From contig NZ_CP133771.1 in assembly GCF_031348265.1 (NCBI RefSeq), positions 7,626,001 to 7,690,000 of the forward strand: a DNA stretch of 64,000 nt, read 5' to 3'. Of the stretch, positions 43,479 to 52,342 are shown one piece after another; position 1 is the stretch's first letter, and each line of letters begins with the position of its first letter. A program made the translations under genes and the position numbers. This DNA is from Streptomyces collinus (GTDB lineage Bacteria > Actinomycetota > Actinomycetes > Streptomycetales > Streptomycetaceae). Under the pieces are notes generated by a model. The model ran no database searches, was not told the DNA's origin, and saw nothing but the letters and a program-made list of their open reading frames with translations.

Positions 43479-44636
43479 GTGACCGCCATTGAGCTGGGCG
43501 TCCCCGAGGTGCCGCTCCGGCCGATCGCCGAGCGGCGCGTCTCGCGCCGGATCCAGGTCGGTCCGGTGGCGGTCGGGGGCGGGGCCCCGGTGTCCGTGCA
43601 GTCGATGACGACGACCCGCACGTCGGACGTCGGTGCCACGCTGCAGCAGATCGCGGAGCTGACCGCGTCCGGCTGCCAGATCGTCCGGGTCGCCTGCCCC
43701 ACGCAGGACGACGCGGACGCGCTCGCGACCATCGCCCGCAAATCACAGATCCCCGTGATCGCGGACATCCACTTCCAGCCGAAGTACGTGTTCGCGGCCA
43801 TCGAGGCGGGCTGCGCGGCCGTCCGCGTCAACCCCGGCAACATCAAGCAGTTCGACGACCGGATCAAGGAGATCGCCCAGGCGGCGCAGGACCACGGCAC
43901 GCCGATCCGCATCGGCGTCAACGCCGGGTCGCTGGACCGGCGCCTGCTCCAGAAGTACGGCAGGGCCACCCCGGAGGCGCTCGTGGAGAGCGCCCTGTGG
44001 GAGGCGTCCCTGTTCGAGGAGCACGGCTTCCGGGACATCAAGATCTCCGTCAAGCACAACGACCCGGTCGTGATGATCGAGGCGTACAGCCAGTTGGCCG
44101 AACAGTGCGACTACCCGCTGCACCTGGGCGTCACGGAGGCGGGCCCGGCCTTCCAGGGCACGATCAAGTCGGCGGTGGCGTTCGGGGCGCTGCTGTCGCG
44201 GGGCATCGGCGACACGATCCGGGTGTCGCTGTCCGCGCCGCCGGCCGAGGAGGTCAAGGTCGGCATCCAGATCCTCCAGTCCCTGGGGCTCAAGGAGCGG
44301 CGGCTGGAGATCGTGTCGTGCCCGTCCTGCGGGCGCGCACAGGTCGACGTGTACAAGCTGGCCGAGGAGGTCACGGCCGGGCTCGACGGCATGGAGGTGC
44401 CGCTGCGGGTCGCCGTCATGGGGTGTGTGGTCAACGGGCCCGGCGAGGCACGGGAGGCCGATCTCGGAGTGGCCTCCGGCAACGGCAAGGGGCAGATCTT
44501 CGTCAAGGGCGAGGTCATCAAGACCGTCCCCGAGTCCAAGATCGTCGAGACGCTGATCGAAGAGGCGATGAAGATCGCCGAGCAGATGGAGCAGGACGGC
44601 GTGGGGTCGGGGGAGCCGGCCGTCACCGTGAGCTGA
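43479..44636 (+). CDS. ispG: 4-hydroxy-3-methylbut-2-en-1-yl diphosphate synthase IspG
   Basis: A 385-aa iron-sulfur enzyme of the MEP pathway. The start VGGGAPVSVQSMTTT and the middle VRVNPGNIK are signatures; cluster cysteines lie in SCPSCGR and MGCVVNGPGE. It reductively opens methylerythritol cyclodiphosphate to HMBPP. GTG start 4 bases after hpnH. Streptomyces normally carry a housekeeping ispG elsewhere, so this copy in the hopanoid operon is probably a dedicated paralogue; that needs the rest of the genome. Confidence 0.95.
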   Translation: MTAIELGVPEVPLRPIAERRVSRRIQVGPVAVGGGAPVSVQSMTTTRTSDVGATLQQIAELTASGCQIVRVACPTQDDADALATIARKSQIPVIADIHFQPKYVFAAIEAGCAAVRVNPGNIKQFDDRIKEIAQAAQDHGTPIRIGVNAGSLDRRLLQKYGRATPEALVESALWEASLFEEHGFRDIKISVKHNDPVVMIEAYSQLAEQCDYPLHLGVTEAGPAFQGTIKSAVAFGALLSRGIGDTIRVSLSAPPAEEVKVGIQILQSLGLKERRLEIVSCPSCGRAQVDVYKLAEEVTAGLDGMEVPLRVAVMGCVVNGPGEAREADLGVASGNGKGQIFVKGEVIKTVPESKIVETLIEEAMKIAEQMEQDGVGSGEPAVTVS

Positions 44637-44665
44637 GCAGCACGGAATGCGAAGGGGGCCCGAGC

Positions 44666-46561
44666 GTGACGATTCTGGAGAGCATCCGGGGACCACACGA
44701 CCTGAAGGCGCTGTCCGAGGCGGAAGTAGGGGAACTGGCGGAGGAGATCCGGGAGTTCCTGGTGCACGCGGTCGCCAGGACCGGCGGCCATCTGGGACCC
44801 AACCTGGGCGTGGTGGAGCTGACCATCGCCCTGCACCGGGTCTTCGAGTCGCCGGTCGACCGCATCCTGTGGGACACCGGCCACCAGAGCTACGTCCACA
44901 AACTGCTGACCGGCCGCCAGGACTTCTCCAAGCTGCGCGGCAAGGGCGGCCTGTCCGGCTACCCCTCGCGCGAGGAGTCCGAGCACGACGTCATCGAGAA
45001 CAGCCACGCCTCCACCGCCCTCGGCTGGGCCGACGGGCTCGCCAAGGCCCGCCGGGTGCAGGGTGAGAGGGGCCATGTCGTCGCGGTCATCGGCGACGGG
45101 GCGCTCACCGGCGGCATGGCCTGGGAGGCCCTGAACAACATCGCGGCCGCCAAGGACCGGCCGCTGATCATCGTCGTCAACGACAACGAACGCTCCTACG
45201 CCCCGACCATCGGCGGCCTCGCCAACCACCTCGCCACGCTGCGCACGACGGACGGCTACGAACGGGTCCTCGCCTGGGGCAAGGACGTCCTCCAGGGCAC
45301 ACCTCTGGTCGGCAACACCCTCTACGAGGCCCTGCACGGCGCCAAGAAGGGCTTCAAGGACGCGTTCGCGCCGCAGGGCCTCTTCGAGGACCTCGGTCTG
45401 AAGTACGTCGGCCCGATCGACGGGCACGACACCCGGGCCGTGGAGTCCGCGCTGCGGCGCGCGAAACGCTTCCACGGGCCGGTGCTGGTCCACTGCCTCA
45501 CGGAGAAGGGCCGCGGCTACGAGCCCGCCCTCGCCCACGAGGAGGACCACTTCCACACCGTCGGCGTCATGGACCCGCTGACCTGCGCACCGCTCTCCCC
45601 GTCGGGCGGACCCTCGTGGACCTCGGTGTTCGGTGAGGAGATCGTCCGGATCGGAGAGGAGCGCCAGGACGTGGTGGCGATAACCGCCGCCATGCTGCAC
45701 CCCGTGGGTCTGGGCGCCTTCGCCGAGCGCTTCCCGGACCGGGTGTGGGACGTCGGCATCGCCGAGCAGCACGCGGCCGTGTCCGCAGCGGGCCTCGCGA
45801 CGGGCGGCCTGCACCCGGTCGTCGCCGTCTACGCCACCTTCCTCAACCGCGCCTTCGACCAGCTGCTCATGGACGTGGCCCTGCACCGCTGCGGGGTCAC
45901 CTTCGTCCTGGACCGGGCCGGGGTCACCGGCGTCGACGGGGCCTCCCACAACGGCATGTGGGACATGTCCGTCCTCCAGGTCGTGCCCGGGCTCAGGATC
46001 GCCGCGCCACGGGACGCCGACCAGCTGCGCGCCCAGCTGCGGGAGGCGGTCGCCGTGGACGACGCGCCGACGCTGGTGCGGTTCCCGAAGGAGTCCGTCG
46101 GCCCGTCGATCCCGGCCGTGGACCGGGTGGGAGGGCTGGACGTGCTGCACCGTTCCTCCGACCCGCAGGTGCTCCTGGTGGCCGTCGGCGTGATGGCACC
46201 GGTCTGCCTCCAGGCCGCCGAACTGCTCGAAGCGCGCGGCATCGGCTGCACCGTCGTCGACCCGCGCTGGGTCAAGCCCGTCGACCCGGCGCTGCCGGGG
46301 CTCGCCGCCGAGCACCGCCTGGTGGCCGTCGTCGAGGACAACAGCCGCGCGGCGGGGGTCGGTTCGGCCGTGGCGCTGGCCCTGGGCGACGCCGACGTCG
46401 ACGTGCCGGTACGGCGGTTCGGCATCCCCGAGCAGTTCCTCGCACACGCCAAGCGCGGCGAGGTGCTCGCCGACATCGGCCTGACACCCGTCGAGGTCGC
46501 CGGACGGATCGGCGCGAGCCTGGCCGTCAAGGAAGAGCCGTCCAAGGAGCCACAGGAATGA
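44666..46561 (+). CDS. dxs: 1-deoxy-D-xylulose-5-phosphate synthase
   Basis: A 631-aa thiamine-diphosphate enzyme, first step of the MEP pathway. Visible: TGGHLGPNLGVVELT near the N-terminus, the ThDP/Mg motif GDGALTGGMAWEALN, and the catalytic Glu in DVGIAEQHAAVSA. C-terminal transketolase-like domain from about 500. It condenses pyruvate and glyceraldehyde-3-phosphate. GTG start with GAAGGGGG upstream. The aminotransferase gene overlaps its stop (ATGA). As with ispG, a second copy elsewhere is expected in the genome. Confidence 0.95.
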   Translation: MTILESIRGPHDLKALSEAEVGELAEEIREFLVHAVARTGGHLGPNLGVVELTIALHRVFESPVDRILWDTGHQSYVHKLLTGRQDFSKLRGKGGLSGYPSREESEHDVIENSHASTALGWADGLAKARRVQGERGHVVAVIGDGALTGGMAWEALNNIAAAKDRPLIIVVNDNERSYAPTIGGLANHLATLRTTDGYERVLAWGKDVLQGTPLVGNTLYEALHGAKKGFKDAFAPQGLFEDLGLKYVGPIDGHDTRAVESALRRAKRFHGPVLVHCLTEKGRGYEPALAHEEDHFHTVGVMDPLTCAPLSPSGGPSWTSVFGEEIVRIGEERQDVVAITAAMLHPVGLGAFAERFPDRVWDVGIAEQHAAVSAAGLATGGLHPVVAVYATFLNRAFDQLLMDVALHRCGVTFVLDRAGVTGVDGASHNGMWDMSVLQVVPGLRIAAPRDADQLRAQLREAVAVDDAPTLVRFPKESVGPSIPAVDRVGGLDVLHRSSDPQVLLVAVGVMAPVCLQAAELLEARGIGCTVVDPRWVKPVDPALPGLAAEHRLVAVVEDNSRAAGVGSAVALALGDADVDVPVRRFGIPEQFLAHAKRGEVLADIGLTPVEVAGRIGASLAVKEEPSKEPQE

Positions 46562-47973
46562 CAACCGCCGAGTCCGCGTCGGAGTCGTCGCAGGCCGGGG
46601 AGTTCGACCTCGGCAAGCTGCTGGCCGAGCGCGGAGCCGAGCGCTACGAACTGCACACCCGGTACCTCAACCACCAGCTCCCGCGCATGCTGCACACCAT
46701 CGGCTTCGACAAGGTCTACGAGCGCGCCGAGGGCGCCTACTTCTGGGACGCGGACGGCAACGACTACCTGGACATGCTCGCCGGGTTCGGGGTGATGGGG
46801 CTGGGCCGCCACCATCCCGTGGTGCGCAAGGCGCTGCACGACGTGGTGGACGCCGGCCTGGCCGACCTCACCCGCTTCGACTGCCAGCCGCTGCCCGGTC
46901 TGCTGGCCGAGAAGCTGCTCGCGCACAGTCCGCACCTGGACCGGGTGTTCTTCGGCAACAGCGGCACCGAGGCCGTCGAGGGCGCCCTGAAGTTCGCCCG
47001 GTTCGTCACCGGCAGGCCCAGGATCCTGTACTGCGCGCACGCCTTCCACGGCCTGACCACCGGCTCCCTCTCGGTGAACGGTGAATCCGGCTTCCGCGAC
47101 GGCTTCGCCCCGCTGCTGCCCGACACGGCCGTACCGCTCGGCGACCTCGACGCGCTGGAGAGGGAGCTGCGGAAGGGCGATGTCGCCGCCCTGATCGTCG
47201 AACCGATCCAGGGCAAGGGAGTGCTGGAAGGGCCGCCCGGCTGGCTGCGGGCCGCGCAGGAGCTGCTGCACCGGCACAAGGCCCTGCTCATCGCCGACGA
47301 GGTGCAGACGGGCCTCGGCCGGACCGGCGACTTCTACGCCTATCAGCACGAGCTTGGCGTGGAACCGGACCTGGTGTGCGTGGCCAAGGCGCTCTCCGGC
47401 GGCTATGTACCGGTGGGGGCCACGATCGGCAAGGACTGGATCTTCAAGAAGGTCTACTCGTCCATGGACCGGGTGCTGGTCCATTCGGCGAGCTTCGGAT
47501 CCAATGCGCAGGCCATGGCGGCGGGCCTCGCGGTGCTGTCGGTGATGGAGAACGAGCAGATCGTCGCGAACGTCCGGGCCACCGGGGAGCGGCTCAGCTC
47601 CCGGCTCGCCGCGCTCACGGACAAGTACGAGATGCTCGCCGAGGTCCGCGGCCGGGGCCTGATGATCGGCATCGAGTTCGGACGGCCGAAGTCGCTGAAG
47701 CTGCGCAGCCGCTGGGCCATGCTCCAGGCCGCGCGCAAGGGGCTCTTCGCGCAGATGGTCGTCGTGCCGCTGCTCCAGCGGCACCGGATCCTCACCCAGG
47801 TCTCCGGCGACCACATGGAGGTGATCAAGCTGATCCCGCCGCTGATCATCGGCGAGCGGGAGGTGGACCGGTTCGTCGACGCCTTCACGGCCGTGATGGA
47901 CGACGCGCACAACGGCGGGCTGGTGTGGGACTTCGGGAAGACCCTGGTCAAGCAGGCAGTGGCCAACCGATAG
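46558..47973 (+). CDS. hpnO: class III aminotransferase, HpnO-like (aminobacteriohopanetriol synthesis)
   Basis: A 471-aa PLP enzyme. The cofactor lysine is in CVAKALSGGYVPVG, the phosphate-binding block is FFGNSGTEAVEGALKFA, and IADEVQTGLGRTG holds the PLP-ring Asp. In hopanoid operons this family converts ribosylhopane to aminobacteriohopanetriol. The ATG overlaps the dxs stop by 4 bases. It is the last gene of the operon; no strong hairpin follows, and the next promoter region with a twin operator begins within 10 bases. Confidence 0.9.
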   Translation: MTTAESASESSQAGEFDLGKLLAERGAERYELHTRYLNHQLPRMLHTIGFDKVYERAEGAYFWDADGNDYLDMLAGFGVMGLGRHHPVVRKALHDVVDAGLADLTRFDCQPLPGLLAEKLLAHSPHLDRVFFGNSGTEAVEGALKFARFVTGRPRILYCAHAFHGLTTGSLSVNGESGFRDGFAPLLPDTAVPLGDLDALERELRKGDVAALIVEPIQGKGVLEGPPGWLRAAQELLHRHKALLIADEVQTGLGRTGDFYAYQHELGVEPDLVCVAKALSGGYVPVGATIGKDWIFKKVYSSMDRVLVHSASFGSNAQAMAAGLAVLSVMENEQIVANVRATGERLSSRLAALTDKYEMLAEVRGRGLMIGIEFGRPKSLKLRSRWAMLQAARKGLFAQMVVVPLLQRHRILTQVSGDHMEVIKLIPPLIIGEREVDRFVDAFTAVMDDAHNGGLVWDFGKTLVKQAVANR

Positions 47974-47982
47974 GCAGGGATT

Positions 47983-48017
47983 TTGCCTGTGAGGCAAGAA
48001 ATTTGCCGCTGAGGCAA
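47983..48017. promoter_or_regulatory. twin operator upstream of the XRE-cupin regulator
   Basis: Two copies of an inverted repeat, TTGCCTGTGAGGCAA (47983-47997) and TTGCCGCTGAGGCAA (48003-48017), lie with centres 20 bases apart, two helical turns, 20 bases before the regulator start. Each has perfect TTGCC/GGCAA arms. They are likely the binding sites of the XRE-cupin protein itself. Confidence 0.75.
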
Positions 48018-48037
48018 CGCTCCGGCTGAATGGAGGC

Positions 48038-48682
48038 ATGAGCTCCTCCGAGACCGAGCGGCCCTCCGGGGCCGACTCGTCGGCCGACCCCGCGCCCGGT
48101 GCGCTGCCCGCCGTCGCGCCCCAGCTGCGAGCCCTGCGGCGCCAGGCCTCCCTCACCCTGGAGACCGCGGCCCGCGCCGCCGGGCTGTCGCCCGCACACC
48201 TCTCGCGGCTGGAGACCGGGCAGCGCCAGCCCTCGCTGCCGATGCTGCTCGCGCTCGCCCGCGTCTACGGTACGACGGTTTCCGAACTGCTCGGCGAGAC
48301 GGTCGCCGAGCGGGACTCCGTGATCCGCGCGGCGGACATGGAACCCACCGCGGCCGGCGGCTGGACCTACTGGCAGGCCGGCGCCCCCGGCCGCGGGATG
48401 CAGGCCCTGCGCGTCCACGTCCCCCACGGCTCCCAGGGCGACATCGTGCGCGTCCACCCCGGCGAGGAATGGCTCCACGTGCTGCGCGGCCGGCTGCGGC
48501 TGCGGCTCGGGGACACCACGCACCGGCTGGCGGCCGGCGACAGCGCCCACTTCGACTCGCTCACCCCGCACCGGATCGCCGCCGAGGACCACGACGGCGT
48601 CGAGCTGCTCTTCGTCCACACCCTGTTGCAGAGCCCCACGGCCGCCCTGTGCCTGGGCCCCACCCCTGGAGACCTGTCGTGA
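48038..48682 (+). CDS. XRE family regulator with cupin domain
   Basis: A 214-aa two-domain regulator. Residues about 28-85 are a Cro/C1-type helix-turn-helix (LRALRRQASLTLETAARAAG, then SPAHLSRLETGQRQPSLPML). Residues 125-205 form a cupin (HPGEEWLHVLRGRLRLRLG, then AAGDSAHFDSLTPHRI). The cupin metal ligands are mostly absent, so it probably binds a small ligand. Members often repress transport or catabolic genes. The twin operator just upstream suggests autoregulation. ATG start with GGAGG upstream; the next small gene overlaps its stop (GTGA). Confidence 0.92.
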   Translation: MSSSETERPSGADSSADPAPGALPAVAPQLRALRRQASLTLETAARAAGLSPAHLSRLETGQRQPSLPMLLALARVYGTTVSELLGETVAERDSVIRAADMEPTAAGGWTYWQAGAPGRGMQALRVHVPHGSQGDIVRVHPGEEWLHVLRGRLRLRLGDTTHRLAAGDSAHFDSLTPHRIAAEDHDGVELLFVHTLLQSPTAALCLGPTPGDLS

Positions 48683-48798
48683 AGGACATGGAGGAGAAGT
48701 TCCCCCGCGCCCTGTGGGTGAGGCTGTTCGTCTACCTCATCGCGGGTCACATCTTCGCCGCGTTCATCTACCTGCTGTTCGAGGTCGGGGCGAAGTAG
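48679..48798 (+). CDS. 39-aa single-span membrane protein (DUF6126-like)
   Basis: A 39-codon gene overlapping the XRE-cupin stop by 4 bases. The product has a short charged start (MEEKFPRALW or three residues longer), one hydrophobic segment VRLFVYLIAGHIFAAFIYLL and a tiny tail. From memory it fits DUF6126, small proteins regularly found behind XRE-cupin regulators in Streptomyces. Function unknown; the pairing suggests it is an effector or membrane partner under control of the same operator. Confidence 0.8.
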   Translation: MKDMEEKFPRALWVRLFVYLIAGHIFAAFIYLLFEVGAK

Positions 48799-48814
48799 CG
48801 CCCGCCCGGGCGCC

Positions 48815-49612
48815 TCAGTCGACGAGCCGCTCGCGCAGCCGCGCCCGGGTCTCCGGGGCGAGCTTGAGCCCCTCCTCCAGGTAGGTGTCGACGCCGCCCC
48901 AGGTCTCCTCGATGGTGTCGAAGGCCGCCGTCAGGTACTCGGCGCGCGCGTCGAAGAGGGGGCTGAGCAGCTCCATGACCTCGGGGGAGTAGGCCGAGGC
49001 GGCGGAGCTGCTGCGGTGCACCTTGTAGCGGCGGTGCTTGGCGTTCGACTTCAGGTAGTCGTCGACGATCGCCTCGCGCTCGACACCCACCGCGAGCAGC
49101 GTCACCGCGACGGACAGACCCGCGCGGTCCTTGCCCGCGGCGCAGTGCATCAGCGCGGGGACGCTGTCCTGTGCGAGCGCGTGCAGCACCCGGGAGTGCT
49201 CGTCCGTGCGGTGCTTGATGATCGTGCGGTATGAGGCGATCATGCGGCCCGCGCCCTTGCCGTCCGAGAGGATCTCGCGCAGCTGGTCCAGATCGCCGTC
49301 GCGGACCATCTTCCAGAACTCGGCGCCGTCGGCGGGGTCGCTCAGCGGCAGGTTCACATTGCGCACGCCCGGCAGCGCGACGTCCGGCCCTTCGAGCTTC
49401 TGGTCGGCCGCGTTGCGGAAGTCGAAGATCGTGTGCAGGCCCAGCGTGGTCAGGAAGGCGGCGTCCTCCCCGGTCGCGTGGGCGAGGTGGCCGCTGCGGA
49501 ACAGCACACCCTGGCGCACCCGCCGTCCGTCCACGGTCGGAAGTCCGCCCACATCACGGAAGTTGCGCACTCCGGCCAGCTCGGGCTCGGTCGACGGGAC
49601 CTGCTGTGTCAC
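48815..49612 (-). CDS. tyrosine/dual-specificity protein phosphatase (PF13350 type)
   Basis: A 265-aa Cys-based phosphatase. The P-loop is HCAAGKDRAG (C-x5-R). The N-terminal ELAGVRNFRDVGGLPT and FRSGHLAHAT are typical of bacterial lipid/protein tyrosine phosphatases related to PtpB of Mycobacterium. It may act on phosphoproteins or phosphoinositides. GTG at 49612 has GGGGAGGAG upstream, so the longer open frame is not used. It converges with the XRE operon and is divergent from the alpha-galactosidase gene. Confidence 0.9.
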   Translation of the reverse strand: MTQQVPSTEPELAGVRNFRDVGGLPTVDGRRVRQGVLFRSGHLAHATGEDAAFLTTLGLHTIFDFRNAADQKLEGPDVALPGVRNVNLPLSDPADGAEFWKMVRDGDLDQLREILSDGKGAGRMIASYRTIIKHRTDEHSRVLHALAQDSVPALMHCAAGKDRAGLSVAVTLLAVGVEREAIVDDYLKSNAKHRRYKVHRSSSAASAYSPEVMELLSPLFDARAEYLTAAFDTIEETWGGVDTYLEEGLKLAPETRARLRERLVD

Positions 49613-49791
49613 GAGGGCTCCTCCCCTTCGGCGCCGCCGACGCGGCTCGTCGCCGGGCGTCACTCGACGATACGACATGCCTGCCTGGGGCAATGAGTTG
49701 TCCACAGGCGTTGCCCGGAGCCCCCGTGGCCCTTGATGATGTTGCCGCCTGGTCGCACCTGGTCGGGCTTGTTCGAATCTGTGAGGGCATG

Positions 49792-51867
49792 ATGCTGGAG
49801 ATCTCCGAAGACGGTCGTACGTGGGTGCTCTCCGGGCCGGCCAGCAGCTACGCCGTCCATGTCACCGACCGGGACGAGCTGCTGCACCTGCACTGGGGCC
49901 CCCGGCTCGGCCTCGCCGACGCCGAGGCCCTCGCCGTCCGGCCGCTGCCCGGCTACTGGCCCTTCGAGTCACCGCTCGACGGACGCGAGGAGTACCCGGT
50001 CGAGGGCGGTCCCCGTTTCGTGCGCCCCGCCCTGTCCGTGCGCACGGCCGGGCGGCGCGGCACCGAGTGGGCCTACGAGGGACACGACACGGAGGGCGAC
50101 GAGCTGCGGCTGCGATTCCGTGACGGCGACCTGACCGTCACGCTGCACTACCGGATGCGTTCCTCGTCGGACGTCGTCGAGCGCTGGGTGACCGTGGACA
50201 ACCGGGGGCCGGCCGTCGAACTTCTGCGGGCCGACTCCGCGACCTGGACCCTGCCCGACCGCGACGCCTGGCGGCTGTCCCAGCTGCACGGCCGCTGGGG
50301 AGCCGAGTCCCGCCTGACGCGCTCCGCCCTCACCCACGGCGAGAAGGTCATCGGCAGCCGCCGCGGCCACACCTCCCACCAGCACCTGCCGTGGGTCGCC
50401 CTGGACACCGACGCCACCGAGGAGCGCGGCGAGGTCTACGGCTGCGCCCTGGGCTGGTCCGGGTCCTGGCGCATCGCCGTGGCCCAGCTCCCGGACGCGC
50501 GCGTGCAGATCACCGGCGGTGCCGGCCACGACGACTCGGGGCTGCTGACGCTGGGCACGGGGGAGTCGTACACGACCCCGGTCTTCGCCGGGCTCTGGAG
50601 CGACGGCGGCTTCGGCGGGGCGAGCCGCGCCTGGCACGCCTATCAGCGGGCGCATGTGATCCCGGACGCCGGCCGGGACCGGCCGGTGCTGTTCAACTCC
50701 TGGGAGGCCACCGAGTTCGACATCTCCGAGGAGCAGCAGCGGGCGCTCGCCGGGCGGGCCGCCGCCATGGGCGTAGAGCTGTTCGTGGTCGACGACGGCT
50801 GGTTCGGGGCGCGCACCAGCGACCGGGCCGGGCTCGGCGACTGGACCCCGAACCCCGACCGCTTCCCGGGCGGGCTGAAGCCCCTCGCCGACCACGTGCA
50901 CGGCCTCGGCATGCAGTTCGGGATCTGGGTCGAGCCCGAGATGGTCAACCCGGACAGCGACCTGTACCGCGCGCACCCCGACTGGGTGCAGTACCAACCG
51001 GGACGAAAGCGGACGGAGTTCCGCAATCAGCTCGTACTCAATCTCGCCCGCGAGGACGTCCGGGAGTACCTCTGGGAGCGGCTCCACGGGCTTCTCGCCG
51101 GCGCTCCCGTCGACTACGTCAAGTGGGACTTCAACCGCTGCTTCACCGACGCCGGCTGGCCGGACGACCCCTACCCGCAGCGGCTGTGGGTCGACCACGT
51201 GCACGGCCTGTACGCCCTGCTGGACCGGTTGCGGGCCGCCCATCCCGGCGTGGCCTTCGAGTCCTGCTCGGGTGGCGGCGGGCGGATCGACCTCGGTGTG
51301 CTGAGCCGCACGGACCAGGTGTGGACCTCCGACAACACCGACCCGCTCGACCGGCTCGCCATCCAGCACGGCTTCAGCCAGATCCATCCGGCCCGGGTCA
51401 TGGCCGCCTGGGTCACCGACAGTCCGAACGTCATGCTCAACCAGCGGGCCAGCTCCTTGCGGTTCCGCTTCGTCAGCGCCATGGCCGGGGTGCTGGGGGT
51501 CGGCGGCGACCTCACGCGGTGGACGGAGGAGGAGCTCGCCGAGGCGCGGGAGTGGGTGGGGCTCTACAAGGAGATCCGGCCCGTGGTGCAACGCGGCGAC
51601 CAGTACCGGCTGCGTCCCCCGGGGGGCGGACTGAGCGCCGTGCAGTACGTCCTCGGCGACGAGACCGTCGTCCTCGCCTGGCTCCAGGCGCAGCGCTACG
51701 GCGAGCCCGTACCGGCCCTCCGGCTGCGTGCCCTCGACCCGGCCGCATCGTACGAATGCCTCGAAACAGGCGAAATTCACCGGGGGGCGGTGCTGCTTCA
51801 CCACGGACTGCGGGTCGGTCTGCGGGGGGATCTGGACGCGACGGTCGTCCGCCTTAAGCGGAAGTAG
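49792..51867 (+). CDS. GH36 family alpha-galactosidase
   Basis: A 691-aa glycoside hydrolase. N-terminal beta-sandwich (1-300), then a TIM barrel with the nucleophile Asp in YVKWDFNRCF and the acid/base Asp in VWTSDNTDPLDRL, and a C-terminal beta domain. FGIWVEPEMVNPDSDL and FESCSGGGGRIDLG are conserved GH36 blocks. No signal peptide, so it acts on imported galactosides such as melibiose or raffinose. The second of two adjacent ATGs was chosen for spacing from GAGG. No transporter or sugar regulator is next to it. Confidence 0.95.
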   Translation: MLEISEDGRTWVLSGPASSYAVHVTDRDELLHLHWGPRLGLADAEALAVRPLPGYWPFESPLDGREEYPVEGGPRFVRPALSVRTAGRRGTEWAYEGHDTEGDELRLRFRDGDLTVTLHYRMRSSSDVVERWVTVDNRGPAVELLRADSATWTLPDRDAWRLSQLHGRWGAESRLTRSALTHGEKVIGSRRGHTSHQHLPWVALDTDATEERGEVYGCALGWSGSWRIAVAQLPDARVQITGGAGHDDSGLLTLGTGESYTTPVFAGLWSDGGFGGASRAWHAYQRAHVIPDAGRDRPVLFNSWEATEFDISEEQQRALAGRAAAMGVELFVVDDGWFGARTSDRAGLGDWTPNPDRFPGGLKPLADHVHGLGMQFGIWVEPEMVNPDSDLYRAHPDWVQYQPGRKRTEFRNQLVLNLAREDVREYLWERLHGLLAGAPVDYVKWDFNRCFTDAGWPDDPYPQRLWVDHVHGLYALLDRLRAAHPGVAFESCSGGGGRIDLGVLSRTDQVWTSDNTDPLDRLAIQHGFSQIHPARVMAAWVTDSPNVMLNQRASSLRFRFVSAMAGVLGVGGDLTRWTEEELAEAREWVGLYKEIRPVVQRGDQYRLRPPGGGLSAVQYVLGDETVVLAWLQAQRYGEPVPALRLRALDPAASYECLETGEIHRGAVLLHHGLRVGLRGDLDATVVRLKRK

Positions 51868-52149
51868 CCGTTCTGTCCGAATAGGCCGCTAAAGGCGCTT
51901 AGGGATAACGTGCCCCGATCGTAAAGGAGATGAGGTCGGGGTGCGTGACCATCGTCATATTCGTGACGATGTGCTGTTGCCATGTTCACGTAATTCTGGC
52001 GTTATTCAGGGCGGTTGGGGAAAGCAGGAGATCGGTAATCCACGCTCGGTGACCGCAGATGTGGCGACGCGTCAAGAGAAACACCGTCACGGGCAACCGC
52101 AAGCTTGTCCGTTTGCGTCCTGGTCGCTTACGTTCCACACCAATCCGGA
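51868..52149 (+). promoter_or_regulatory. AT-richer leader upstream of the riboswitch
   Basis: A 282-base stretch with lower GC than its neighbours. A perfect 7-bp hairpin at 51951-51970 (ATCGTCA / TGACGAT, 6-base loop) may end alpha-galactosidase transcription. The promoter for the riboswitch-controlled peptidase should lie near its end; TTGTCC and TTACGT hexamers 17 bases apart (about 52106-52134) are a weak candidate. I see no gene in it. Confidence 0.45.
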
Positions 52150-52326
52150 CGGACGCCTAATCCTGCCGCCGACCGGAGCCCGCACACACTGACCCGACGT
52201 ACGGCAGGAGCGGGGGACCCACAGGTAAGACGCCTGTTCCGGTTCCCGGAACGGCTTGGGGTTAAGCCGCGCCCCGGCGCGGCCGGGCATCTCCAGCTCG
52301 CACCCGACAGCTCACCTCGCAGGCGA
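52150..52326 (+). ncRNA. c-di-AMP riboswitch (ydaO/yuaA type)
   Basis: The stretch before the LysM-M23 peptidase has the conserved pieces of the actinobacterial ydaO element in order: CGCCTAATCCTGCCG, GGCAGGAGCGGGGGACCCAC, TTGGGGTTAAGCCGC, GCCGGGCATCTCCAGCTCG and ACCCGACAGCTCACCTCGCA. CGCCT at the 5' end pairs with AGGCG at the 3' end to close the P1 stem, just before the ribosome site. In Streptomyces such elements precede cell-wall hydrolase genes and turn them off when c-di-AMP is high. The exact ends are approximate. Confidence 0.88.
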
Positions 52327-52342
52327 CGGAGAGGAATTCGCC

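Noticed and set aside
35109..47973. The hopanoid gene set as a novel system
   Set aside because: Every enzyme fits the known bacterial hopanoid route; only the two short ORFs and the palindrome are unexplained.
51941..52192. 83-codon frame beginning with GTG after AAAGGAG upstream of the riboswitch
   Set aside because: Third-position GC is low, it runs into the riboswitch and the product is unlike any protein; better explained as leader sequence.
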